Positions 23,415 to 33,233 of a DNA stretch of 64,000 nt are shown here, one piece after another. The DNA lies in NCBI GenBank assembly GCA_963989245.1, contig OZ022344.1, forward strand, positions 11,930,231 through 11,994,230, read 5' to 3'. The DNA is from Nansenia antarctica. Taxonomy: Eukaryota > Chordata > Actinopteri > Argentiniformes > Microstomatidae. Made by a program: the position numbers and the translations under genes. The notes beneath the pieces were generated by a model that had not been told where the DNA came from, did no database searches, and saw nothing but the letters and a program-made list of their open reading frames with translations. Numbering within the stretch: the stretch's first letter is position 1; each line of letters begins with the position of its first letter.

Positions 23415-24337
23415 CAGGGGCGGACTGGGAACAAAAAACAGCCCTGGCATTTGCGACGCAACAGCCCTATTTCCAAACGCAACACGCAACACGGATTGTT
23501 AACATAAAAAGTCAGAGGACAGATGCCAAACTACCGACATGTTTGCTGTAATTATATGTATTATCAGTAGGCAGTCATCAGTCAATATCTCTTTCAATAG
23601 CCTTTTCACACCGAATGTACTTTTTTGTGCTATTTTCGGCCCAATACATGCGAATTTCGGTGCATTCCTACTTCCAACCACACTTGCTCCCTGCATCCAG
23701 TTGTTGCACATTAACTGCATCGCTCTCATCAAATTCCCCCATTCTGAAAATGAAAGCAGTGTAACGTTAACTGCTGTTATAAACGGAATGATGACATGAG
23801 GTGCGTGTCCACTGGCGATACAGAGCTGACTACGATAGTTATGGAGGTATACTCCTGTTCTATGAGTGGAGCTCCGCCCCATAGGGGAGCTCTGCTCCTA
23901 TTGGTTTACCCCGCTACCTAAAGCTCTGCTCCTATTGGTTTACCCCGCTACCTAAAGCTCTGCTCCTATTGGTTTAGGGCCCTGGGCATCCGTGATGCAG
24001 AACTTGATTGATTTTGATTGATTGAAAACTTTATTAGAAGATTTGCAGAAGTAGGTACATGAAAGTACATATTACATACAAGGTCAACTAAAAGGATAAA
24101 AACCCAAGAAAGCCACTGGCTTATTTCAATTGGGGTCCTTGATTGCTGCGTGGATGGCCCGGCCGATATAAAATGTTTTGGGCCGCGGTCTGCTGAAATA
24201 AGTTATTTTCAATGAAAATCACCAGAGACAAAATTACAAATATATATATATTTTTTATATAATACATTCTGAGCGGCCCAGAGTCTCGCGGCCCTCCTGG
24301 CATTTGCCAGGCTTGCCCGGTGGCCAGTCCGCCACTG
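23415..24337. mobile_element. hAT family A, copy 1 (left flank of the 17-kb insertion)
   Basis: Left end caggggcggactgggaac; right end reversed cagtggcggactggccaccg. Non-autonomous, 923 bp. It contains three tandem copies of a roughly 34-bp unit with gctctgctcctattggttta (23888-23980) and a reverse LINE tail at 24001-24137 that is absent from copy 2. Only the left flank has the target duplication. Confidence 0.75.
24001..24137 (-). mobile_element. 5'-truncated LINE 3' tail
   Basis: Reverse complement of the last about 135 bp of the LINE ending at 39198 (ccccaattgaaataagcc through the (caat)n tail). Inserted inside hAT family A copy 1; copy 2 shows the empty site (gcagaactgcgtgg). Confidence 0.8.
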
Positions 24338-24419
24338 TGTGGAGGTCATGTAGAGGAGGTAATTGAAGCTGCTCCCGCGTTTTCGGACAACAACAGACAT
24401 TATCTGAAACGTCATTTCG

Positions 24420-25740
24420 CCTAGTCTAAACTCTAATTTAAGATATCTGTAATAACATTTCGACTAGGCAGAACGAAAGTTAAAGATATCACCAATTTGA
24501 GATATCAATCATTAAAATGATTTTCAAGATATCTATAACTTTATAATAGATATCTACAATTAAATTACGACTATTCCTAATTCCAGTTTGAGATATCTAC
24601 AACTTCATTCAAGATATCGTCAACTTCATTTAAGATGTCTTAAAGGACAATGTAGATATCTTGAATTAATGGGAATTAAAGATATCTTGAACTGGAATTA
24701 TGACTAGTCAGAATGAAACCGTAGATATCTGAAACTGTAATTACAACTAGTCATAATTCAGTTGCAGATATCGGCAATATGAATAGCTGATATCTACAAC
24801 TGAATTGTAGATATCTGTAATGACAAACCCCATACACTTGAATGGCAAAATACATTTGAATCTTACTAGTCAAAATATAATTACAGATATCTCAAACGTG
24901 AGTTTCGATTAGTTACGTCCACATGTGTCCTTGTTGTGTTTCCTTCCCTTCTGTGTTCTCCTCTGTCATTCTCCATCCAGGTGTTGTCAATTGGCCAATC
25001 ATTCCCTCATTCATCATCCCACTCCTGTCCAATCAGAAGGCTGCCCATTCTCCAATCAGAGGGCTGCCCGTCTGTTTAAATGCTCCTCCTTGTCTCCCAT
25101 TGTTAGTTGACTGTTTGGTTGTGTTTTGTTTGTTAGTTTGTCAACTCTTAGTTTCTTAGGTTGTTTGTGTTCTTTCGTACGTACCTTTTTCATTTAGTTG
25201 TTTGTTTAGAGTAAGATTATGTTTGGTTGTTTGTTTGTTTGATTTAGTATTGACTACAGTTTAGTTTCCATTTGTGTATTGTCACACACTAGCCATAGGA
25301 AACAGGCGTAGGTGAGATACCCTTGGGTATACATTCCATCACGTAGGCTCATCTATGTTAAATACAGTAGGCAAAGGAGCGGCTGTCATTATGTAGAATT
25401 GTCATCACTGGTAGGGTCTCACTATTATTTTGTTTCTTTGGGTTGACACCGCTCAGTCTACCTGTTGTCCTATGGCTTGTGTTTTTGTACACCACCATTA
25501 CTTTATTAAATCATTGCACTTTAGTTCGTTCGTGTTGTGCCTTTCTTTAGTTATTTTCCCTCCCACATCTACAAGTGGCAACTTACATTACACCCTTTAT
25601 GTTACGGCTCCCCCTACACCCCCTAGACGTAGAGCCAAGACCTGGGGTTCGTAACACAAAATATAATTAAAGATATCTTGAATTTGAGTTTTGACTAGGC
25701 AAAATTATGTTGCAGATATCAGTAATGAATAGCCATTGTA
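24420..25740. repeat. GATATC-rich repeat block interrupted by an LTR-like segment
   Basis: Sixteen GATATC sites: fourteen in about 460 bp at 24440-24895 and two at 25671-25720. They sit in variants of aattaaagatatcttgaa and gactaggcagaa. The DNA between (about 24905-25655) is unlike it and ends ctggggttcgtaaca, resembling a fish LTR end. It probably inserted into the block. Confidence 0.6.
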
Positions 25741-26018
25741 GCTAATAATGTTAAAACGGCTTGCCATAGACACCAGCATCTTTACAAGTCTCTCCACCAG
25801 CTGGTGACACAAGACAGGGAAAAGATCACAACCATCCTCCAATGGAGTGACTAGTTAATTAAGCAAACACTTCAAAGAATGACAATCTATTCCATGACCA
25901 GCTTATATTGAAAAATACCTGCATTAGAGTTGAGGTCTATAGTCAAGTGATATCTCTCTCGTCTGAGTTTTGCCATTGCTGTATGAGTGAATCTTTTACC
26001 GCAATCTCTGTTCGATAC
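25741..26018 (-). repeat. Inverted duplicate of 31694-31876 plus 33203-33290
   Basis: Read in reverse, this matches the DNA on both sides of the hAT at 31877-33202, including ggttgtgatctttt, an acceptor-like CCAG and gagacttgtaaagatgctgg. It is therefore an empty-site copy of that locus, about 6 kb away and inverted. Confidence 0.75.
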
Positions 26019-26085
26019 TATTTTCTAAACTTACTACGTGACGAAGTTGTGAGCCATGTGGCATGTTATGTCCAATATGGAGGTG

Positions 26086-26375
26086 TGTTAAGTTTTCCTA
26101 TACTTGTGCAGCTAACGTTGCATTCGGAGGAAACACGATGAAGATCACCTTTAGCCAAGCCTGGCATATTTATTGGCGGGCTGTACACACATCAGTCTCA
26201 CGGTGACAGTCTTGAACTAACATAGTTCCCCACAGGTGATCAACACACACATCAACGTGATGACGCAGGCATGCGTCCTATACCCTGCGCCTTAGCGCCT
26301 CTTGTGGCACAATCTTAACATTACACATTACACATTATATATCAACTGAGGACATATATCACACAACTCTTAACA
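26086..26375 (-). repeat. Copia 3' LTR
   Basis: 290 bp, TGTTAAG...CTTAACA, identical to 30620-30909 by base-by-base reading. Confidence 0.93.
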
Positions 26376-26458
26376 CCCCCACTTGTACTCAGGTTGTTGC
26401 AATCTGAACGAAAAGAACAAAAAATACAGAATGAAAGTGGACCCCTGTCTTACACATT

Positions 26459-27388
26459 TCAAACTCCAAAAATAATAGCTGCAAACTTCTTCAGTTTCAA
26501 CTTAGTTACAGGTTTTGTCATTATATCAGCAACCATGTCATCTGTAGGACAATACATCAAAATAACTCTCCCCTCACTCACAGTAGATCTGATAAAGTGG
26601 TACTTTATGTCCACATGCTTACTCCTCTGTCTGTTTACAGGGTTTTTGGCAAGAGCAATAGTTCCCTGATTGTCCTCATACACTATTGTTTGTGTGTACA
26701 TGTAGTTATCTATACCTCCTAGTAACTGCTCTAGGTATAGACACTCCTGTATGGTTGAAGCCAGTGCCATATATTCCGCCTCACAGGTGGAAAGTGCAAC
26801 CGTAGGTTGTTTTCTAGTTTTCCATGAAACTAGAGAGCTGTTCTTACTAAGCCTCACACAGTACCCTGTGGTACTGCGCCTGTCTCTGACATCAGACGCC
26901 CAGTCAGCATCACTGTAGGCCTGTATACCTAGCTTCTCACTGTCGTTTTTGAAACTTAACCCTTTCTTAGAAGTGCCCTTGAGATACCTCAATGTGTGTT
27001 TCACAGTGACCCACTGCTCCTCTGTAGGCTCAGCAAAGTACTGTGATAGCCTGCTTACCACAAAACTTAAATCTGGTCTGGTACAAGTAGTTAGGTATAT
27101 AAGGCTTCCTACAGCCTCCCTGTACATCCTGACATCATTCATCTTTACTGCATCCTCAGTATATTCCAGTTTCTGATCACAAGGCGTTTCTCTAATTCTA
27201 CAATTTTGCATATTAAAACGCTGTAATATCTTGTTAGTGTACCTTTCCTGTGACATCTTTACACATCCATCGGATTGGCTGAAATCGATACCCAGAAAAT
27301 GTTTGAGACTGCCGAGATCTTTCATCTTAAACTTTCCTGCGAGCATCTCTTTCACCTCTCTCAAAAACCTTCTTATTGCTGGCTGCAA
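26459..27388 (-). CDS. Copia pol C-terminal part (RT end and RNase H)
   Basis: About 309 codons beginning within the RT, after a second frame break: MLAGKFKMKDLGSLKHFLG, KTPC-like DQK region, YLTTCTRPDL and VGSLIYLT. RNase H follows with STCEAEYMALA, EDNQGTIALAKNP and KHVDIKYHFIR. It ends about 80 bp before the 3' LTR. The nominal start is not a true initiation site; it continues the upstream polyprotein. Confidence 0.9.
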   Translation of the reverse strand: MQPAIRRFLREVKEMLAGKFKMKDLGSLKHFLGIDFSQSDGCVKMSQERYTNKILQRFNMQNCRIRETPCDQKLEYTEDAVKMNDVRMYREAVGSLIYLTTCTRPDLSFVVSRLSQYFAEPTEEQWVTVKHTLRYLKGTSKKGLSFKNDSEKLGIQAYSDADWASDVRDRRSTTGYCVRLSKNSSLVSWKTRKQPTVALSTCEAEYMALASTIQECLYLEQLLGGIDNYMYTQTIVYEDNQGTIALAKNPVNRQRSKHVDIKYHFIRSTVSEGRVILMYCPTDDMVADIMTKPVTKLKLKKFAAIIFGV

Positions 27389-27490
27389 TGATCAAGTCAT
27401 CGACCCATATGATTATGATCACCTTCTCGTCTTTTGACTCTTTGGCATAAACACAGTGGTCGGCTGGGTTTTGTGTGAACCCGTTTTCAG

Positions 27491-30400
27491 TTAAACAATC
27501 ATGCAAGAGACTCTATTCCAATTTCGCCCCGATTGTTTAAGACCATAAAGTGATTTTTCTAGCTTATACACTAGATCATCCTCCTTCTCTTCATAACCCT
27601 CTGGTGGATTGATGTATATGTCATAATCTATGGGAGCGTGCAAATACGCTGTTTTCACGTCCATCTGGTGTAGGAGTAGGTTCTCCTGTGCTGCTTTTTG
27701 TAACACCACCCTTACACTCGTCAGGTTTGCTGTGGGTGAAAACGTCTCCCCATAGTCTATCCCCATTACCTGGCTGTAACCCTTGGCCACAAACCGTGCT
27801 TTGTACTTGTCTCTTCCATTTATATCACTCTTGATAGAGTAAACCCATCTACCCCCCACTGTTTTCTTGCCTATTGGCAGGGTTGTCAGGGTAAATGTCT
27901 TGTTCTCTTCTAACGACTGGACCTCCTCATCCATGGCTTTTACCCACTCTTTTGAGTTATCTGACCTCATAGCCTCTCCAAAAGTCTGTGGAACACCACA
28001 TACCGCCCTGTAGCAGTAGTCTACTGTGGTATGAACCCCATCACTATCACTGTCTTCATCTACAAAATCCTCTAAGTGACTCGGTTTCTTCCTTTCTCTG
28101 GTTGGATACCTCCTACTCTCAGGTTCATCACCTGTCACACTCTGTTGTGTTTGGTTATGGTCATTAGGCCTCACCACTGCACCTGGATTACCACTATGTG
28201 TACTTCTACTCTGTTCACTTGGCTCTTCAGCATTTTCTGTTCTCCTATTGGCCTCCTGTGTGGTCTCGCTAGTCCTTGGTTGTCCCATACTGTTATAGTC
28301 ATCATTTGAGTTTGTCTCACATGTCTGTGTCTGTTTTTCTACAGCTGCCCTGCTCACAAACTTCACTAGCCTGTGTTTCTGTACTTTGTTTGTATCTGAA
28401 TGATATACCAAATATGCCGGGCTGTTCTTGTCATATCCCACAAAACACCCCTGGTCACACCTGGTATCTAGTTTTCCCTTGTCCTGTTTGTACGTGTAGC
28501 ATACAGACCCAAACTTCTGCATTTTAGATACATTTGCTTTCTTGCCTGTCAGCAGCTGGTAAGGAGTTTGCCCTGTACGTCTGTTAAAGCATCTGTTACG
28601 TACCATCGCTGCTGTTTGTACTGCGTAGTGCCATAGTTGTTTTGGTAGCTTGCTTTCAACTATCATGCACCTACCCATCTCAAAAAGAGTACGCCAACCC
28701 CTCTCTGCAGTCCCGTTCTGGTGTGGGGAATACGGAGCTGACGTTTCATGTCTAATTTTGTTTTTCCTTAACAGTGTTTGAAAATCATTGCATGTATACT
28801 CAGTTCCATTATCGGATCTGATGGATTTTACTTTCCCGTACGGGGATACATCTGCTAGGAACTTTTCCGTAGCTTGTACTGTGTCGCTTTTCTTTTTCAG
28901 AAAATATACAAACACTGCGCTCGAGTAATCGTCTGTGAACGACTGCACATATTTGTAGCCATCTATTGAGTCTGTGGCTATAGGACCTGCAAGGTCTGTG
29001 TGTACCATCTGTAAGGGAGCCTCTGCTCTAGTATCAGGGTCTCTATTTCTGGTTTGTGCAAACTTCCCCTGAATACACACCTCACACTCTTGCTCGGGTC
29101 TACCTGTTTTGCCCTTGATCTGCATACCCTCAACCACATTCTGCAACTTTAGAACATCGTCATAATTACAGTGGCCTAATATCTCATGCCATGTCTGTAT
29201 GTCGTGACATGCATTACACTTATCATTAGATTCACCTTCAGTATGCAAATAATACAACTTGCCATATACATGAATGTCAAATCTGTTACCATCTCTGGTT
29301 ATCAGTGCATCTTTCTCTTCTTTGAAAACGACCGTGGCCCCGCCGTTAGTCGCCGCCTTCACCGAGAAGATGTTCTGGGGGTATGACGGTATGAACAAAG
29401 CGTCTCTCAGCGTCGCCTTGTGCCGTCGTCCACTGCTGTCGATCAGAGAAACCTCAGCATCTCCCCTTCTCTGAGCGACCCCGCTGCACCGGGTGCCGTC
29501 TGCCAACTCGACACTGTGCTTTTCTGGTCTGAAAGTGCTGTCAAAGTCTTTAAACTTGGTCACGTCGGTGATGATATGAGATGTGGCCCCCGTGTCCACC
29601 ATCAATCCTTTCTCCTGGACGCCGCTCGCCGACTGCTGCTGGGTACCGGTCTCTCCGTCTCTCATCTTGAACGCGTAGTCAGCGTCGCCATCTGCTGAGA
29701 CTTTACACGCGCCATCCTTTCTTTCCTTACGCCTACACGTGGAGTCTTTGTGTGTGTCACTTCTGCAACGACTACACCATGTCTTCTGTCGACATTCTTT
29801 CGCTCGGTGGCCTTTGGTGCCACACTTGAAGCAGACCACCTCTGTATCTTCTTTGTACCGGTCGCGTGCGTTTGTCTTGGCGGGTCGCCGTCCGGTTCTC
29901 CCTTGGGTCTTCATCACACTGTCGCTCGACTCAGCTGCGTTTATCTTTTCTGTTTCTTCAAAACTTCTTAGCTTAGTCTTGAATTCTGCGAATGTGATGT
30001 TACCATCTGTATGTGCCACGTGTATTGCGAATGGCTTAAAACTCCCAGGCAGTCCTTTTAAGACCATAGCCACTAGTAGGCCGTCTCCCAACGTCTCACC
30101 TGCATTCCGCAGTGCTGTGATGGCTGTTTCTGCTCTGATGATGTAGTCCATGATGCTTTCGTTGTCCGCTTTCTGAAGCGATGTAAGCATGGTGTACAGG
30201 TTAATTATCCGGGGTTTTCCCTTCCCGGCATAATACTCTCTCAATATTTTCAGAGCCTTTCTTCCGTTGTTGGCCGCATCCCTCATAATTAATGATTGGC
30301 TTTTGTCATCCAACAGTAGAATCATCTCTGCGTATGCGTCGGCATTTTTCTTTTCGTCTGCCGCCATTTCGGCTTCAGTCCTCGGTTCCCCCAGGACCGT

Positions 30401-30517
30401 GTTCTTTAGCCCCAATAAATGAAATTGTCCCAGCATTTTGGTCTCCCAAAGTTCATATTTTGTCTCATCTCCGTCGAATGCCAGTCGAGAGAACCTGCTT
30501 GTTCCTCGTTGATCCAT
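27491..30517 (-). CDS. Copia gag-pol, N-terminal 1008 codons (to RT)
   Basis: Starts MDQRGTSRFSRLAFDGDE with a Copia-type gag domain. Then the zinc knuckle CFKCGTKGHRAKEC (about residue 228), protease DTGATSH (about 307), GAG-pre-integrase HEILGHCN, and the integrase core with HTDLAG, FTDDYS, SDNGTEY and PHQNGTAERGWR. Then comes the start of the Copia RT (RWVYSIK, ARFVAKGYSQ, QMDVKTAYLH, EKSLYGLKQSGRNWN). The frame stops just after GRNWN through a frameshift. The WVDDLI catalytic box lies in the next frame at about 27395-27410. Everything to that point is open, consistent with a young copy. Start chosen at the first ATG after the primer site. Confidence 0.92.
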   Translation of the reverse strand: MDQRGTSRFSRLAFDGDETKYELWETKMLGQFHLLGLKNTVLGEPRTEAEMAADEKKNADAYAEMILLLDDKSQSLIMRDAANNGRKALKILREYYAGKGKPRIINLYTMLTSLQKADNESIMDYIIRAETAITALRNAGETLGDGLLVAMVLKGLPGSFKPFAIHVAHTDGNITFAEFKTKLRSFEETEKINAAESSDSVMKTQGRTGRRPAKTNARDRYKEDTEVVCFKCGTKGHRAKECRQKTWCSRCRSDTHKDSTCRRKERKDGACKVSADGDADYAFKMRDGETGTQQQSASGVQEKGLMVDTGATSHIITDVTKFKDFDSTFRPEKHSVELADGTRCSGVAQRRGDAEVSLIDSSGRRHKATLRDALFIPSYPQNIFSVKAATNGGATVVFKEEKDALITRDGNRFDIHVYGKLYYLHTEGESNDKCNACHDIQTWHEILGHCNYDDVLKLQNVVEGMQIKGKTGRPEQECEVCIQGKFAQTRNRDPDTRAEAPLQMVHTDLAGPIATDSIDGYKYVQSFTDDYSSAVFVYFLKKKSDTVQATEKFLADVSPYGKVKSIRSDNGTEYTCNDFQTLLRKNKIRHETSAPYSPHQNGTAERGWRTLFEMGRCMIVESKLPKQLWHYAVQTAAMVRNRCFNRRTGQTPYQLLTGKKANVSKMQKFGSVCYTYKQDKGKLDTRCDQGCFVGYDKNSPAYLVYHSDTNKVQKHRLVKFVSRAAVEKQTQTCETNSNDDYNSMGQPRTSETTQEANRRTENAEEPSEQSRSTHSGNPGAVVRPNDHNQTQQSVTGDEPESRRYPTRERKKPSHLEDFVDEDSDSDGVHTTVDYCYRAVCGVPQTFGEAMRSDNSKEWVKAMDEEVQSLEENKTFTLTTLPIGKKTVGGRWVYSIKSDINGRDKYKARFVAKGYSQVMGIDYGETFSPTANLTSVRVVLQKAAQENLLLHQMDVKTAYLHAPIDYDIYINPPEGYEEKEDDLVYKLEKSLYGLKQSGRNWNRVSCMIV

Positions 30518-30601
30518 GTTAGCTTTTTCTTGCTATCCCGTCAGCACGCGGTTCGCTGCGACTTTCTGACGATGATGAATCTTCAAACTTCTCCCCGAAT
30601 G

Positions 30602-30619
30602 ACTCCTGGGCCCATAACC
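30602..30619 (-). promoter_or_regulatory. Copia primer binding site
   Basis: Directly after the 5' LTR in the element's sense: GGTTATGGGCCCAG. This is the half-initiator-tRNA(Met) primer type known for Copia. Confidence 0.8.
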
Positions 30620-30909
30620 TGTTAAGTTTTCCTATACTTGTGCAGCTAACGTTGCATTCGGAGGAAACACGATGAAGATCACCTTTAGCCAAGCCTGGCA
30701 TATTTATTGGCGGGCTGTACACACATCAGTCTCACGGTGACAGTCTTGAACTAACATAGTTCCCCACAGGTGATCAACACACACATCAACGTGATGACGC
30801 AGGCATGCGTCCTATACCCTGCGCCTTAGCGCCTCTTGTGGCACAATCTTAACATTACACATTACACATTATATATCAACTGAGGACATATATCACACAA
30901 CTCTTAACA
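30620..30909 (-). repeat. Copia 5' LTR
   Basis: 290 bp, identical to the other LTR. It carries the promoter in the element's sense. I did not identify a certain TATA box. Confidence 0.93.
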
Positions 30910-30914
30910 AGGTG

Positions 30915-31257
30915 TATCCAAGAAATTAGGAATGAGTGAAGTTAGAAAATGTGTGTTAAAAGTTGTCAGTTTTATGGCATTAACCGTATATCATAATTCA
31001 TTTTTCCAAAAATGCCGGTAGAGAGAGCACGCTGGCGTTGCTTGTTCGCTGCTTTTCCGCCTGAAATCTAGGTGTAATTGCAGTATGCAGAGTAGATTGT
31101 CCTACAAAGACACTTAGACCTAGATTAGTAATCTAAAAATGAAATCGACTGCTATACTTTATTTTATTTATCTTTTGTTTCTTTTTATTCTACTACTCAA
31201 TCTTTTCAGTTTGTAAAGCGTCTTTGAGTGTCTAGAAAAGCGCTGTATACGTCCAAT

Positions 31258-31313
<56 letters not shown>

Positions 31314-31690
31314 CTAACCATATTAAGCCTTTTATCTGTTTTTTTAATGTGTGGCAGACAGACAAATTAATTCCCTTTTATGTTAAGTATTTGCCCCTTC
31401 CTTTGTGGCAAAGTTGCAGTGAGTTGGTGCTACATTTGTATTGAGCATAGACCTCCATATTAGAATTCTGCCACTCTGCACCTCCATACATGATGTCATG
31501 TGATATTGACAGTTACAATGTTTGGTGGTTTCCAAGGTAAATGTTTTGAAATGAAAAACAGAGATAGAATGATGACACTAGATTGAAAGTAAACAAAACT
31601 AGTAGCTGTGATGTCATCAAGTAGAATTGACCAAATAGAATGTTTGGTCATGGTGTCCAAGGTAATGCATGTTCTCAAATTGACAAGTGG
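30915..31690. other. Flanking DNA with (ATT)n tract, no gene seen
   Basis: Continuation of the Copia target DNA, then a (TAT)n microsatellite at 31258-31312. No convincing coding frame. Confidence 0.5.
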
Positions 31691-31876
31691 AGCACAAAGA
31701 ATCATTTCTAATCGAACAGAGATTGCGGTAACAGATTCACTCATACAGCAATGGCAAAACTCAGACGAGAGAGATATCACTTGACTATAGACCTCAACTC
31801 TAATGCAGGTATTGTTCAATATAAGCTGGTCATGGAATAGATTGTCATTCTTTGAAGTGTTTGCTTAATTAACTAG

Positions 31877-33202
31877 TGGGGTCGGCAACCCGCGGCTCCG
31901 GAGCGGCTCTTTTGCCCATCTTCAGTGGCTCCCTGTGGCTTTGACCACAAATGGAAATTAACAACGATTATTTATTTTTTAAGTTGCCGCGTCTCTCTCC
32001 TTGAACTACAACTCCTGCTTACGCTGTAATGTTGTACGAGGGCCAATAGGATTCGGATATGTTGGCACATGACTAGTATTATACATTCTGTCACCATATT
32101 GTTTGCACGTGTCGTCGCGGCATAAGGGTAACGCCCACCTGGCGGGCAAAACAAATCTTTCTTCCGCTGCCTGCCAGCTATTTTATCAGGTTTTTACCAA
32201 GTAATTAGTTGTTTGACAAAATGCTGGATAGTTGCTGTGCAATCGGGTGCACTAACCGACGAGGAGACAACCCTGTTCTACAGAATTCCGTCAGAAAAAG
32301 AACCCAGAGAGGAGAAGATTGTGGATTTGTGCTATTAGAGCAATTGTACCGCACATTTCAAATCTTTTATCTAGTATTTTTTGTATATATAGTTATTTTT
32401 TAATCTTGTGTCTGTACATATATTGGATTGACTGTACATATAATCCATGTCTGTACATATATTGGATTGACAATAAAGCTGACTTTGACTTTGACTAGCC
32501 TAGTTATTCTATTTTTAGTCATTATCTTTGCATAATCGTTCTGACATGGTTTGTTGTTGTGGACGCTACCAGCTTGGAGTTGGTTGTGTAGGTCCTTTAG
32601 CTACCTAGCTAGCTAACATTAGCATTATTGACCCATCCAGATCGAAAAAACAGATAACTGTCTGTACTTTTGGACGCTTTCATCCTGGCGGCAGTGTGAG
32701 GGGAATGATCTCCACAAGATATATGTAAACATCACCGAACTGCAGCGACTTCGCTGTTTTTAGTGATTGAAATACTGCGGCGGGTGCTGTATATGGATCA
32801 CAAGTGTCCAAAATGTGTAGTTTGTTCACATATCTTTGTTTTTCTTCTTTTGAGAGGTGATCTAAATAATCGTTGCTTGAAACAGGTGGTTAATGACAGG
32901 TCAGTGCTGCAGTTCTACGGAGTTTCCACTATGTTTTGGCCGCCAGGGCTCTGCGCCAGTCACGTGACTGCAAACTATGAATAGGTGATACAATCATCCA
33001 ACCTATGTATATTATAGGATAGTCTGCGCTATTTAGTTTTGTTACGTTTCTGTGCGTACCATGAAACCGAATCCTGCCTGCGCCACTGGCCTTCATTATA
33101 AGGCTTATATAAGGCTTTACATTTTTTTGCGGCTCCAGACCGATTCGTTTTTTTGTTTTTTGGTCCAATATGGCTCTTTCAACATTCAAGGTTGCCGACC
33201 CC
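31877..33202. mobile_element. hAT-like element containing a THAP-like relic
   Basis: The left end ggggtcggcaacccgcggct and right end (reverse) gggtcggcaaccttgaatg form terminal inverted repeats typical of hAT elements. The flanking DNA is shared, uninterrupted, with the inverted copy at 25741-26018, confirming insertion. No clean target duplication is left. An (actttg)n-tailed retro-insert ends at about 32498 inside it. Confidence 0.7.
32221..32340 (+). pseudogene. THAP zinc-finger-like fragment, frameshifted
   Basis: Reads MLDSCCAIGCTNRRGDNPVL in one frame and FYRIPSEKEPRE in the next, so one base is shifted near 32282. C-x4-C at the start with NRR and F-x-R-I-P is the N-terminal half of a THAP domain, a DNA-binding C2CH finger known from P-element transposases and THAP proteins. 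The C-terminal half was not found. Confidence 0.5.
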
Positions 33203-33233
33203 CATTTATTGGTTGTGATCTTTTTCCTGTCTT

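Larger units (their letters stand above)
26086..30909 (-). mobile_element. Copia LTR retrotransposon, recent insertion
   Basis: Complete 4.8-kb element with two 290-bp LTRs that I read as identical, a perfect 5-bp target duplication aggtg (26081-26085 and 30910-30914), and the terminal dinucleotides TG...CA. In the element's sense the 5' LTR is followed by GGTTATGGGCCCAG, matching the internal initiator-Met tRNA (half-tRNA) primer site of Copia elements. The 3' LTR is preceded by AAGTGGGGG, a polypurine tract. Internal coding DNA is gag, protease, integrase, RT, RNase H order, diagnostic of Ty1/Copia. Two frame breaks near 27500 and 27385 prevent one continuous polyprotein in this assembly. 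Confidence 0.95.
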
